Positions 16,016-25,613 of a DNA stretch of 33,925 nucleotides are shown piece by piece (positions within the stretch are counted from its first letter, which is position 1; each line of letters opens with the position of its first letter). Source of the stretch: Clostridia bacterium. Lineage in GTDB: Bacteria > Bacillota > Clostridia > Peptostreptococcales > Acidaminobacteraceae. Under the pieces are notes generated by a model. It searched no databases. It was given only the letters and a program-made list of their open reading frames with translations, and was not told the origin of the DNA. The position numbers and the translations under genes are program-made. The stretch is from assembly GCA_016937975.1 (NCBI GenBank), contig JAFGVN010000035.1, forward strand, positions 1 to 33,925, in the 5' to 3' direction.

Positions 16016-16263
16016 TCAAAACATAATATCATATAGTATACCTGATAGAAATGCACTTGAAGTTGCTAAAATGATATATATAAGAAATATCTTTCTCTCC
16101 ACAATTTTATAACATCAGCCAGTGCTACACCTTCTGAAAGTCCCTTAGTGAGTAGACCAGAAAAAAGACCGAAAGCAGATAGATTGGTTGTGTACATTGG
16201 GATACAAATCAATGTTGCTTTTAAAATCCCTAAAGACCTTGACCAAAGAATGAACTGATCCAT
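16016..16263 (-). pseudogene. C-terminal remnant of an ArsP/DUF318-type permease
   Basis: Read leftward from 16263, about 60 residues include ATLICIPMYTTN, GLFSGLLTKGLSEGVALA and DVIKLW. After a frame change near 16090 the reading continues as KIFLIYIILATSSAFLSGIL and stops at 16016-16018. The order resembles the end of ArsP/SO_0444-type permeases, where IPLY, AKGLSxGAALA and a final IYLLxIxxGAxLFGxxxD helix occur. The conserved TGPATN segment is missing between the blocks. Frame change, internal loss and absent N-terminal half all indicate a dead fragment. Assignment is by eye and uncertain. Confidence 0.45.
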
Positions 16264-16316
16264 TGATCAGGGATGTAAAAGACAATAATGGAATTTTAAT
16301 AATTAAATCAATGGTG

Positions 16317-17024
16317 TCAACAATTACCTAGTTTCCTGAATATCTCAAGTAGATAAACGACTTCTTTAACATTTAAAATACGCAGTGATAAAGGTCCTTC
16401 CAAGTTTGATTTGAGAAAGGATTCCACTAAAAGTTCAACTGTATTGTCTGTCAGATGATATTTTTTAAATATCAAGGATATTTCTTGGATTTTCTCTCCC
16501 AGAAGCAGTGGATTTTTTTTCTTTATTAATGGTTTAGTGGATTTTATGATTTCAATAATTGTATTATGATCATCAAGACTTTCAGGTTTATTCATCATAT
16601 CCAAGACCAAGTGATATTGATCTTCTGGTAGATTCTCTTTGTACCATAACAAGTGCTCTTCGTCTAGACTTACTTTGATTGCATCATAAACACTTAACTC
16701 TGTGCTGGAGTTTATTTTTTTTATCATCCTTTTTGCCAATTCTAATTGAAGCATTTGCTCATTAATATAGTTTAACTTTTCAGAAAGCAGTTCTCTTAAA
16801 AGTTGACAATCCGTATCTAAGTTCGTTTTTATTTCCTTCAATGAAAACCCCATAGTCTGTAGATTCTTAATAAGTTGAAGCTTATCAAGGTCTTCATCAG
16901 TATAATACCAATATCCATTACTATCTATTAAGGATGGAATGAGGATCTCCATTTTTTCATAGTGACGTAGTGTCTTTTTCGTCACATTTGCCATATTACT
17001 TAGATCTGATGAAGAATATCTCAT
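16317..17024 (-). CDS. MerR-family transcriptional regulator, copy 1
   Basis: This 235-residue protein begins with a MerR winged helix-turn-helix (residues 1-70): KKTLRHYEKMEIL, NGYWYYTDEDLDKL and MGFSLKEIK, typical of a two-wing DNA-binding domain. A long helix near 75-105 would form the dimer coiled coil. The remaining ~130 residues form a helical effector domain that I do not recognise; it has no cysteine pattern suggesting a metal sensor. GGAGG (17036-17040, reverse) precedes the ATG at 17024. It is divergent from the hydrolase at 17101, and the gap contains a promoter with a 19-bp spacer, the form MerR proteins activate by DNA untwisting. It is paralogous to the protein at 18251. Confidence 0.88.
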   Translation of the reverse strand: MRYSSSDLSNMANVTKKTLRHYEKMEILIPSLIDSNGYWYYTDEDLDKLQLIKNLQTMGFSLKEIKTNLDTDCQLLRELLSEKLNYINEQMLQLELAKRMIKKINSSTELSVYDAIKVSLDEEHLLWYKENLPEDQYHLVLDMMNKPESLDDHNTIIEIIKSTKPLIKKKNPLLLGEKIQEISLIFKKYHLTDNTVELLVESFLKSNLEGPLSLRILNVKEVVYLLEIFRKLGNC

Positions 17025-17040
17025 AATTGTTAAAACCTCC

Positions 17041-17071
17041 TTGACTTCGCCCTTAGGTCATGATTTATAGT
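17041..17071 (+). promoter_or_regulatory. MerR-type promoter with 19-bp spacer (hydrolase)
   Basis: TTGACT (17041-17046) and TATAGT (17066-17071) are separated by 19 bp. The spacer holds GCCCTTAGG two bases after the -35, exactly as in the promoter at 18191. TGAC and GTCA flank it as a loose dyad. The overlong spacer is the hallmark of MerR-activated promoters. Confidence 0.75.
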
Positions 17072-17100
17072 AATTATATCATAGAAAAGGAGAGTGTTTA

Positions 17101-18099
17101 ATGAAAAATAAAATATTGAAAATAAGTCTAATAATCCTAAGTGTAATTATTTTACTTATTCTAGTCGTTCCGTTGCTGATACCTATAGAAGGAAGGGTTG
17201 GACTCAATGAACCTGAAGATATGCTTACTGAGAACTCAGCAATCGTTACGATTCCTTTTGAAGGGACAGATGGTTTAGATATTTATTATGAATACAAAAA
17301 GAAAGAGGGTAGTGACAAAAATTACATTCTACTTCATGGATCCATGTACAATTCTAAGTCATGGAGTGAAGTCATGGATTTCTTTTCTGAAAAAGGGAAT
17401 GTATATGCCTATGATCAATTACCATATGGTTATAGCGAAAAAGTGTTAGAAGGAGAGTGGACGGGTCAAAATCCCTATACAACTGAATCTGCAATACGAC
17501 AACTAGAGCTGTTTATGGATGCTTTAGATATTCAAGAAGCAACTTTAGTGGGGAGTTCTTTTGGTGGTGTCATTGCAGCAGAGGCAGCCATTCGATATGA
17601 AGATCGTATAGAAAACTTGATACTTGTTGATCCAGCGATCCTAGTAACTGAAAGCGTTCCAGAGTGGCTAGTTGGACTACCTCAGGTGGAACATTTAGGT
17701 CCCTTACTTGCATCGATATTATCTGAAGGAGATGGTTTTTACGAAAGTACTTTCTATAATCAAGAATTAATGACAGAAGAGAGAATGCGATACAGTAAAA
17801 GAGAAACAGAAATCAATAATTGGAATTTAGCGATGTGGGAATACTTACAAGCATGGTCAACTCAACCAAGTGATGTGAGTAAGAGGCTGAATGAAATCAA
17901 ACAACCTACCTTAGTAATAAGTGGAGAGAATGATAAAATAGTCCCGCTTGAAGACAGTGAGGAAATTGCAAAACTTATTCCAAATTCGAAAATGGAGGTG
18001 ATTTCAGCATGTGGTCATATGCCACATGAAGAGCAACCTGATAAGTTTATAACTATTTTAGAGGAATGGTTAAAAGAATTAGAAGGCAATTCAAATTAA
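17101..18099 (+). CDS. Membrane-anchored alpha/beta hydrolase
   Basis: This 332-residue protein has one N-terminal hydrophobic helix (residues ~7-30), which could be an uncleaved anchor or signal peptide placing the enzyme outside the cell. The alpha/beta hydrolase domain follows, with LLHGSMYNSKSW at the oxyanion loop, elbow GSSFGG (Ser153), acid in GENDKIVP and His in ACGHMPHEEQP. AAAAGGAG lies just before the ATG. It is transcribed alone, from the MerR-type promoter at 17041 to the terminator at 18106, divergent from a MerR gene. It differs from the four cytoplasmic hydrolases upstream by its anchor and box. It may detoxify or release an exported ester sensed by the MerR protein. Substrate unknown. 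Confidence 0.85.
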   Translation: MKNKILKISLIILSVIILLILVVPLLIPIEGRVGLNEPEDMLTENSAIVTIPFEGTDGLDIYYEYKKKEGSDKNYILLHGSMYNSKSWSEVMDFFSEKGNVYAYDQLPYGYSEKVLEGEWTGQNPYTTESAIRQLELFMDALDIQEATLVGSSFGGVIAAEAAIRYEDRIENLILVDPAILVTESVPEWLVGLPQVEHLGPLLASILSEGDGFYESTFYNQELMTEERMRYSKRETEINNWNLAMWEYLQAWSTQPSDVSKRLNEIKQPTLVISGENDKIVPLEDSEEIAKLIPNSKMEVISACGHMPHEEQPDKFITILEEWLKELEGNSN

Positions 18100-18105
18100 T
18101 TATTA

Positions 18106-18138
18106 AGATAACTGGTAGTTTTCTGCCAGTTATCTTTT
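18106..18138 (+). terminator. Intrinsic terminator after the anchored hydrolase
   Basis: AGATAACTGG (18106-18115) pairs with CCAGTTATCT (18126-18135), a perfect 10-bp stem with a 10-nt loop, followed by TTT. It lies right after the hydrolase stop. Confidence 0.8.
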
Positions 18139-18190
18139 GATGTGGAGACTTATTTTTTTATTTTATCTAGGAAGTTTTATCGCAAATCCC

Positions 18191-18221
18191 TTGACTGAGC
18201 CCTTAGGGCTCATATTAGAAT
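18191..18221 (+). promoter_or_regulatory. MerR-type promoter with 19-bp spacer and perfect dyad
   Basis: TTGACT (18191-18196) and TAGAAT (18216-18221) are separated by 19 bp. The spacer contains the perfect dyad GAGCCC TTA GGGCTC (18197-18211). It shares TTGACT and the equally placed GCCCTTAGG with the promoter at 17041. It would drive the MerR gene at 18251 and the surface protein gene that overlaps it. Confidence 0.82.
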
Positions 18222-18250
18222 TGACTTATTAAAGGGAATAGGAGTTTGGT

Positions 18251-18991
18251 ATGGGAGAAAAAATATATACGACTAAAGAAGTTGCTGATATTGCCACAAT
18301 CACAAAAAAGACCATTAGACATTATAATAAAATCAATTTACTAAAACCTTCTTATATTGACGGCAATGGCTACTGGTACTTTAATGAAGAAGATTTGGAC
18401 AAGTTGAAATATATCCAACAATTAAAATTTATTGGAATGACTTTAGAAGAAATCAAAGAGTTCTTGGCAATGGATTTTAAAGATAAAGATAAAATATTGC
18501 TCAGTAAAGGCATGAAGATTAAAGATGAGATAGGTCAATTACAAAATGCTTTAGATGTATTAGAAAAAATAGATACGCGTAAAAATACGATTGATCAGAA
18601 TACTATTAATAGCATTATTGATGATTATCACTTAGAGTGGCTAAGAGATGAGTTTGATGATCATGAAATAAAAATGATTCTGTTAATGTTTGAGTTAGAA
18701 AATGGTACGGAAGACCATAGCCGCTTAGTGGAGATTATAAAAAAAATGAAAAAGGAAAAGATAGATTCAAAGTATAGTCAATATCTATCTTACCTAAATG
18801 AAGCCAATGCGCTACTGGAAAGATATTCTAGTAAGTCTAGTGAAAAGAAAAGTATATTATTGGCTCATATTTTAATGATGACATCAAAACATGCATTGTT
18901 AAATGAGTTAAATGTGGAGCAAGAAGACAAATTGGTTGAAATCGTTACAAGTTATTATGATGAAGAAGATAAAAGGAGTCAATATGAGTAA
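18251..18991 (+). CDS. MerR-family transcriptional regulator, copy 2
   Basis: This 246-residue protein is a paralogue of the one at 16317-17024. The DNA-binding domain shows KKTIRHYNKINLL, NGYWYFNEEDLDKL and IGMTLEEIK, giving near-identical recognition helices, which fits the shared promoter core in front of both target genes. A predicted coiled coil near residues 80-105 and a helical, charged C-terminal domain follow. The effector is unknown. AGGAG precedes the ATG. Its last 8 bases overlap the start of the giant surface protein gene at 18984, so both should be on one transcript with coupled translation. The dyad promoter upstream suggests that it activates or represses itself and the surface protein. 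Confidence 0.88.
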   Translation: MGEKIYTTKEVADIATITKKTIRHYNKINLLKPSYIDGNGYWYFNEEDLDKLKYIQQLKFIGMTLEEIKEFLAMDFKDKDKILLSKGMKIKDEIGQLQNALDVLEKIDTRKNTIDQNTINSIIDDYHLEWLRDEFDDHEIKMILLMFELENGTEDHSRLVEIIKKMKKEKIDSKYSQYLSYLNEANALLERYSSKSSEKKSILLAHILMMTSKHALLNELNVEQEDKLVEIVTSYYDEEDKRSQYE

Positions 18992-21900
18992 TATTAGGAA
19001 CATTAGTAAAAAATATAAGCATAAGGTCGTTGCTGTGACATTAGCACTAATTTTACTGATCTCTTTATTAACAAGTGTTTTTGCTGTAACAACAACTTAT
19101 GATATTGGTTCTTTTGAAATCAATGAAGGTGAAACAAGTGTCGTAACAACGGGTTCTACAACAGGTAATTTCACACAAAGTGCTATTACTATTCCGGCAG
19201 GTATAGCTGGTACTCAAATCAAGGCAGGAGATTTTGTTATATCCAATGGTGCAACCACACCAGCTACTCCAGGTGGTGTAACATGGAGCCTTTCTAGTAT
19301 ACCTGGTGGTGCCTCGCCGGGTACATATGTTATCACTTGGACACAAACATCAATTGGCAATGGTGATATTGTTAATACTAAGATTACATTAGTGATTAAA
19401 TCCAATGTTGTTGCCCCTTCTGTTACAACAGGCACTCATTCAAGTGTCACAAGCAACTCGGCAATCGTATCTGGTTCTGTTACAAATGATGGTGGTCAAA
19501 GTGTATCTTATGGTATTGCATATTCGACATCTAGCAATCCAACAACGGGTACAACCGTTGGTTCGGGAACAGGTACTCGCTCTTTTAATGGTAGTTTAAG
19601 TGGACTTTCAGCAAATACGACTTATTATTATAGAGCCTTTGCATCGAATAGTGCAGGTGTAACATATGGTAATGAAGGCAGTTTCACAACATTACCTAGT
19701 CCTCCAACTGTTTCTATTAATAATGCTACTGGGATTACCAGCACTGAAGCGACTGTTTCTGCTAACGCATCAGGACTGTCCATATCAGCAAAGGGATTTT
19801 CAGGTGACTTGTCCTATAGCTCAGGCGGAGCAGGCAGTGGAAACTATTCAAATACATTTACTGGATTAACACCAAATACTTATTACTCATTAAGAGCCTA
19901 TGCAACCAATACTGGAGGCACAGGTTACTCTTCATATACCAATTTTTATACCTTAGCGAATCTACCTTCCATTACAAGTGTCGTCATGAATGGATCCAAT
20001 GTAGAAATATCCGTTGATGCCAATAGTAACCCTGCTTCGACAACATATTATATTGAAGCATCTACTGTAGATGGGGATTTTTCTTCAGTAGAAGTTGTGG
20101 CAAACTGGTTGACTTTATCTTCAGGTAAAATTGTCTTTGCAGATAGTCTGTTAAATGCTAGAGATACTGAATATTTCTACAGAGTTAAAGCAAGAAACGG
20201 TTCTAGTGTAGAAACTGCTTTTAGTGCGGATAGTTCAGATCACTTATTATCAATGCCTCCAGTGCCAAGTGCGCCGACTGTAATCCCTAGTGCGTTAGGT
20301 GAAATGACTATTAATGGATATGATGTTGTAAAGATTGACTCGCCGGAGATAACATATAATATATACAGAGATAATGTCTTAATCCTAGGTGGTAGTGCAA
20401 CGAATAGTATTTCAGTAACGGATACGGGATTAGCAACTAATGTACAGTACGGGTATAAAGTAGAAGCTATAAACAATTCTGGAACTTCTGTTGCTTCAGG
20501 TGTTACTTCAAAATACAGTGCTGCTGCTGTCCCAGATGTTATATCTGTACAAGCTCAACAAAATGGTGACTTAATACTCACAATTGATAAAAAAGACAAT
20601 CCTAATGCTACTGAATACTTAATAGAAGAATCTACCACATCAGATTTTAGTGGAGATGTTACGATAGAACGCAATTGGTCTACTTTTGGTGCAGGTATTA
20701 ATACGTATACAGTTGCTGCTAATACTGTAGACGATGATAAGACGTATTATTATAGAGTAAAAGCAAGAAATGGTGACAATATTGAAACGAATTACGGTAA
20801 TTTAGGGTCAGCTTTAACGGTACCATCTGTTCCTTTGGCACCTACTGTAACCGTAGATAGTGATGAGCAAATCACCTTAAGTTGGACACAAGTTAATGGT
20901 ATAGATACAGTTATTATCACCTATGATATCTATGTGAATATTAACAATGGTGGTTTTGCCATATTGGAAAGTGATTTAACGGTTGCAGACCAAGGAAATC
21001 CTTCTTATATTCACAACACTTTAACGCCAAATACAATTTATGAATACAAAGTACAAGCAAGAAATGCAAGTGGTGTTTCTAATGATTCGCCATCTGATCA
21101 AGATGTAACGCTAGCGTCAATACCGGATGTCTTGGAAGTCAATCCGGAAGCGAACGGTAACATTACTTTAACAGTAGAGGAGTATGGTAATCCTAATATT
21201 ACGGCGTATTATGTTGAAAAGGCGACAGATCCTCTTTTTTCAGATGCTGTTTTAGCGCTAACATGGACAAATCCTGATGTTGATCATAATCTAACCATTA
21301 CAGGATTGGATCGAGGGACCTTATATTACTTTAGAGTAAAGGCACGTAATAGTGTAAATGTTGAAACTGGATTTGGCCCTATCATAGGTTCAATTCGAAC
21401 CATTCCAGCTGATTTGTTGATAGCGCCTGTTGCAACAATTGTATCATCAAACCAGATCAATTTATCATGGAATAGTGTGACTGGTGCAACGACTTACGAT
21501 CTATACAGAAATGGAAGTTTTTTAATCAATGTATCGGGAGAAGCCTTCTCGGATACAAGCTTAAATCCTAATGATGATGTGATATATACCATTAAAGGGG
21601 TTAACACGAGTGGTGAAAGCATTAATGCATCACCGGCATCAACCATTAAATATACCTATACTGTAACACCTGCACTATCTATTTTACCAAATGAAAATGG
21701 AACCGAAGTGGATGTTACAATTACAGATGATGATAATGAAGCCGGTGTTCAATATAGTATTGAATATGATACTTCATCAGATTTTTCTAGTGCATCATCG
21801 ACAGCGTGGAGTAGTAATCAAGCTGTTAATATTAATGGCTTAAGCCAAGGCACAATCTATTATCTAAGAGTTAGAGCACGAAATGGTAATAATGGTGCAA

Positions 21901-24900
21901 ACACAAGTTATGAATCGCCTTGGTCAACTTCAGAGTCCATCATGACGGCTTTACAACAAGTGAATCAACCAACTATTACACCTGATAGTGCTGTAGCATT
22001 AGACGTCTCTTGGGATTCAGTAGTAGGTGCAAGTAATTATAAAATCTATCGTGATACAGTCTATGTTGGGACTGTTAGTGGTTTAACTTATACGGATAAT
22101 GGCTTGAAATCCAATAAATCTTACAGCTATACTATTAGCGCAGTCAATGCAGATGGTGAAGAAAACCTTCAGTCCATAGCAGGTGAAGGTAGAACTAGAG
22201 CTGCTTATCCTGAAAGCCTTTCGGTTATAGATCGAACTGCTACAAGTGTCGACCTAGAAATTAGTCCTTTTGAAAGGATTGGTGATACACAGAAATATCA
22301 GTTGATTATCAAAGACAAAGCATCTGTTGAAGGCGATAGAATATTAGCTTGGTCAAGAGACCTTCAATATAAAATTGAAGGCTTAACAACAGGCAATGCC
22401 TATGAAGTGTGGGTCGGTGTTAAGAATGAAGATGGTTTGACTGAACCAGCCACTCTTATAATGGAAACACTTTATTCTAATCGACCAGTACAAGGAACTT
22501 TGATAAATGATGCTGACCAAATTAGATCTGAAATTGCAGGATTTAATCAAGCATTTGAATTAAAGCTAAAAATTAGTGATCCGGACATGGATGTTGTCAC
22601 AGTATCTGCAGAATTAAATGGTCTTACTAAAACTATGACGTTAACAGCGCCAGCAACAGAACCAGCTGATGCAAATGTCACACTTTCATGGGATGTTTAT
22701 TCTTTGGAAGAGGGTAATTACACCAACATTGTTGTTTCTTTTAGTGATCCATATGACTATCATGGTACAAGTACCTATTCTTCTACCTTAATTGTAGATA
22801 AAACAGCCCCTATTATTACACTAACAGGAGATGCAACTGTCTTTTTGTTAGTGGACGAGGTTTACACTGATGCTGGTGCTACAGTTCTTGGTGATGATGG
22901 TAATGGTGTTGTTGTAACGGGGGATAACATTGATACGAGCCTAGTTGGACTTTCAAATGTGACTTTTACATCTACAGATAACGCGGGTAATGAAGTCAGT
23001 GTGATGAGAAATGTACATGTTGTTGAAAGTGTTGCTATAGAAGCAATCACTGTTGACCAAATTGCTTCTCAAAGTGTTTCTGCTTTTGGAGAAATTTTAT
23101 CTTTAGGTAAAGTAAATAATGCAAATGAATATGGTTTTGTTTATGGTGAAGCAGATCAGCCAACCATAGCAGACAACAAAGTTAACCTTAAGGGCCTTGA
23201 TCCTGCAATAATAGGCGCCTATAGTACGCAGATTACAGGTCTAACAGAATCTACAACTTATTATATTAGAGGTTATATATTAGATGGCGATAATGGTGAT
23301 ACGCCAATTTACACAGATTCAATTTCTTTTGATACCATCGCAGCGGTTGATGATGTAGCAAAATTTGCTGTTGATGAAGTACACTATACGGTTGTTGAAG
23401 GGAATACGATTACTGTTTCAGTTAATCGAACGGTTATCACAAGCGGCGAAATGACCGTTGATTATGCTTTAATCGATGGTACTGCTATTGGTGGTACTGA
23501 CTACAATTCAGACTCAGGCAGTATAACTTTTGCTGATGGAGAAGTATCAAAAACAATAGATATTATTACGATTGATAATGGTATTTTTAATGCTGAAAAA
23601 GATTTGGTGTTTGAACTTTCATCTCCAAGTGATGGGGGCGTAATTACAAGTAGCCAAGCCAGAATAAGCATTACTAATGATGATCCGAAAAATAGTGAAA
23701 ATAGAATAAGTGCTTTTGATTTAACCGGCTCAGTAGGTCCTGCTGTTATAAACGATGGTGCTGGTACCATAACCATTACTGTTGCAAATGGTACAAACCT
23801 TATAGATATTTCACCGAGTACCTTAACACTCCTGTCGAATGTTTCATCTGTCAGTCCAGCAATAGGCGTTTTGAGAGACTTTTCAAGTCCTCTTGCTTAT
23901 ATTGTGACTGCAGAAGATGGTACAAGTAAGCGTTACATTGTTAATGTTACAGAGCAGGCTTTGGATTCAGATGCAGACTTAGCTAATTTAACTGTTACAG
24001 CTGATGGTCAGAATCAGACTTTGTCTCCTGGATTTACAAGTAGTAATACGAGTTATTCAATTACAGTTGCAAATGACATATCATTAATAACATTAATACC
24101 TACTCTAAGTAGTGTGAATGCTACGTATGAGGTAACAAAGAATGACGTTCTTGATGATGAAGACATTTCTCTAGATGTAGGCATTCAAACTGTAAAGGTT
24201 AAAGTAACTGCACAGGATTTGTCAGAAAAGACTTACACAATTCAAATCACAAGACAAGCAGCAGCTCAAAGTAGTAATGCATACTTATCTTCATTAAACT
24301 TATCTGAAGATGGCATGAGTCCTGAGTTTGATAAAAGTAAAAATAACTATGTACTAACTGTACCAAATAATGTGAGTAACCTGGAAATCAATACAACAAC
24401 TGAAGATCCTTCTTCTGGTTTAACGATTGAAGTTAATGGTCAATCGATTCTTTCAGGTGATTCATTCAATTTAAATGAAGGTGCGAATGTAGTTAGAGTT
24501 ATTGTAACTTCAACAGACGGTACAAAAAATGTGTACGCTGTTGCGATTACTCGAAGTGAAGCAGTTGTGAGTTCAGGTGGTTCATTGCCAAGTGGTTCAA
24601 TACCAACGACTCCTCCGACATCAAATGAGGAAGAAGAGGATAACTCAAGTGATGATAGAAAAGTAGGCGTACCTGTTGAAGATGAAAACTTTGAAAATGA
24701 TGTAAAGAAGAAAATTGAAGAAAATCCAAAAAATGATGATCGTGAACAAACAGGTCCTATTATACAAGTAGGTAATCCTAAAGCATCATCTCATGAAAAG
24801 GATTCAAATGAAGATATCTCTAAAAATGAACCGGATGCTTCTCCAACTTCATATGAGAAAACAACGACTACTTTATCAAAAGAAGATTTTGGTGATGAAG

Positions 24901-25613
24901 ACTTAGAAAATTACGGTGTTGGTAAAATCAATCCAGAAACAGGAGAAATAACACCAGTCATTGGTAAGATTATAGATAACGGTGATGGTACTGTAGATAT
25001 CGAGATATATGATCAGGATGATGGATACTATACGATTTTGAAGAATAATAAGGATTTAATTGATAAAAATTCATCAAATCACTGGGCTTATGATGTAGCA
25101 ACAAAGGTTGCTGGTCGTTATGCTTTAAATGAAATACTAGGTCAAAATATTGATTTAAGTTCGGATTTAACACGGAAGGAAGCTGCCGCATTAATGGTAC
25201 GCTTAATGGGTATTGATGTATCAAGATATGACTTACCAATAGGGTTTAGTGATGTAAATAAAGAGGATGAGTTATCATCTTATTTAACCGTTGCCTATAG
25301 ATTTGGCATTATTAGTGGTTATGGGGATAATACATTTAGACCAGATCAAATTATTTCTAGAGAAGAAATGGCTGTCATTGCAGAAAATACAATTTCTTAT
25401 ATGAAGTTACTAGATCTACGCTCTACGAATAAACAATATATTGATGAAGGCGAATTTTCCCTATGGTCCTATGGCTCGATATACACATTAACAGACAATG
25501 GCATATTTGAAGGAACACCAAATGCCAGTTTCTTACCAAAACGGGAACTCAGCAAAGGTGAAATGATTCAGATTTTCTTGAATCTAGAAAATTTCTTTGT
25601 AAAGGAAGAGTAA
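18984..25613 (+). CDS. Giant SLH-anchored multidomain surface protein
   Basis: The product has 2209 residues. Signal peptide: basic KKYKHK, a hydrophobic core and a VFA cleavage site near residue 34. Then come a beta-rich N-terminal domain (~36-142), about eleven FN3-like domains (~143-1180), an Ig/cadherin-like domain, a DUF5011-like domain (~1271-1352, opening DKTAPIITLTGD), another FN3-like domain, a Calx-beta domain (~1455-1565, with FADGEVSKTI and an FEL..P pattern) and three cadherin-like beta-sandwich domains (~1571-1859). An acidic, Ser/Pro-rich linker (~1862-1985) leads to three SLH repeats (~2030-2209). SLH repeats bind pyruvylated wall polymer, so the protein should stand on the cell surface. 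ATG 18984 is chosen over an earlier in-frame ATG (18912) because AAAAGGAG lies at 18971-18978 and the signal peptide then begins properly. No catalytic domain is seen; adhesion is likely. Confidence 0.9.
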   Translation: MSNIRNISKKYKHKVVAVTLALILLISLLTSVFAVTTTYDIGSFEINEGETSVVTTGSTTGNFTQSAITIPAGIAGTQIKAGDFVISNGATTPATPGGVTWSLSSIPGGASPGTYVITWTQTSIGNGDIVNTKITLVIKSNVVAPSVTTGTHSSVTSNSAIVSGSVTNDGGQSVSYGIAYSTSSNPTTGTTVGSGTGTRSFNGSLSGLSANTTYYYRAFASNSAGVTYGNEGSFTTLPSPPTVSINNATGITSTEATVSANASGLSISAKGFSGDLSYSSGGAGSGNYSNTFTGLTPNTYYSLRAYATNTGGTGYSSYTNFYTLANLPSITSVVMNGSNVEISVDANSNPASTTYYIEASTVDGDFSSVEVVANWLTLSSGKIVFADSLLNARDTEYFYRVKARNGSSVETAFSADSSDHLLSMPPVPSAPTVIPSALGEMTINGYDVVKIDSPEITYNIYRDNVLILGGSATNSISVTDTGLATNVQYGYKVEAINNSGTSVASGVTSKYSAAAVPDVISVQAQQNGDLILTIDKKDNPNATEYLIEESTTSDFSGDVTIERNWSTFGAGINTYTVAANTVDDDKTYYYRVKARNGDNIETNYGNLGSALTVPSVPLAPTVTVDSDEQITLSWTQVNGIDTVIITYDIYVNINNGGFAILESDLTVADQGNPSYIHNTLTPNTIYEYKVQARNASGVSNDSPSDQDVTLASIPDVLEVNPEANGNITLTVEEYGNPNITAYYVEKATDPLFSDAVLALTWTNPDVDHNLTITGLDRGTLYYFRVKARNSVNVETGFGPIIGSIRTIPADLLIAPVATIVSSNQINLSWNSVTGATTYDLYRNGSFLINVSGEAFSDTSLNPNDDVIYTIKGVNTSGESINASPASTIKYTYTVTPALSILPNENGTEVDVTITDDDNEAGVQYSIEYDTSSDFSSASSTAWSSNQAVNINGLSQGTIYYLRVRARNGNNGANTSYESPWSTSESIMTALQQVNQPTITPDSAVALDVSWDSVVGASNYKIYRDTVYVGTVSGLTYTDNGLKSNKSYSYTISAVNADGEENLQSIAGEGRTRAAYPESLSVIDRTATSVDLEISPFERIGDTQKYQLIIKDKASVEGDRILAWSRDLQYKIEGLTTGNAYEVWVGVKNEDGLTEPATLIMETLYSNRPVQGTLINDADQIRSEIAGFNQAFELKLKISDPDMDVVTVSAELNGLTKTMTLTAPATEPADANVTLSWDVYSLEEGNYTNIVVSFSDPYDYHGTSTYSSTLIVDKTAPIITLTGDATVFLLVDEVYTDAGATVLGDDGNGVVVTGDNIDTSLVGLSNVTFTSTDNAGNEVSVMRNVHVVESVAIEAITVDQIASQSVSAFGEILSLGKVNNANEYGFVYGEADQPTIADNKVNLKGLDPAIIGAYSTQITGLTESTTYYIRGYILDGDNGDTPIYTDSISFDTIAAVDDVAKFAVDEVHYTVVEGNTITVSVNRTVITSGEMTVDYALIDGTAIGGTDYNSDSGSITFADGEVSKTIDIITIDNGIFNAEKDLVFELSSPSDGGVITSSQARISITNDDPKNSENRISAFDLTGSVGPAVINDGAGTITITVANGTNLIDISPSTLTLLSNVSSVSPAIGVLRDFSSPLAYIVTAEDGTSKRYIVNVTEQALDSDADLANLTVTADGQNQTLSPGFTSSNTSYSITVANDISLITLIPTLSSVNATYEVTKNDVLDDEDISLDVGIQTVKVKVTAQDLSEKTYTIQITRQAAAQSSNAYLSSLNLSEDGMSPEFDKSKNNYVLTVPNNVSNLEINTTTEDPSSGLTIEVNGQSILSGDSFNLNEGANVVRVIVTSTDGTKNVYAVAITRSEAVVSSGGSLPSGSIPTTPPTSNEEEEDNSSDDRKVGVPVEDENFENDVKKKIEENPKNDDREQTGPIIQVGNPKASSHEKDSNEDISKNEPDASPTSYEKTTTTLSKEDFGDEDLENYGVGKINPETGEITPVIGKIIDNGDGTVDIEIYDQDDGYYTILKNNKDLIDKNSSNHWAYDVATKVAGRYALNEILGQNIDLSSDLTRKEAAALMVRLMGIDVSRYDLPIGFSDVNKEDELSSYLTVAYRFGIISGYGDNTFRPDQIISREEMAVIAENTISYMKLLDLRSTNKQYIDEGEFSLWSYGSIYTLTDNGIFEGTPNASFLPKRELSKGEMIQIFLNLENFFVKEE
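19966..22475 (+). repeat. Alternating two-domain FN3 super-repeat in the surface protein
   Basis: Two kinds of FN3-like domain alternate. Type A opens PDV..V and ends YYYRVKARNG..VET.FG; copies begin near residues 327, 516, 713, 895 and 1074. Type B opens P.AP.V, has an IYR or LYR strand and ends Y.V.A.N.SG. The A-to-A period is 189, 197, 182 and 179 residues. Copies have diverged at the DNA level, so this is an old expansion. Confidence 0.7.

Noticed and set aside
19414-22475. FN3 repeats considered as a CRISPR-like or DNA-level tandem repeat
   Set aside because: Repeats are visible in the protein only; DNA copies are too diverged, and there are no short identical repeats with regular spacers. 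No CRISPR array, tRNA or rRNA gene was seen in the window.
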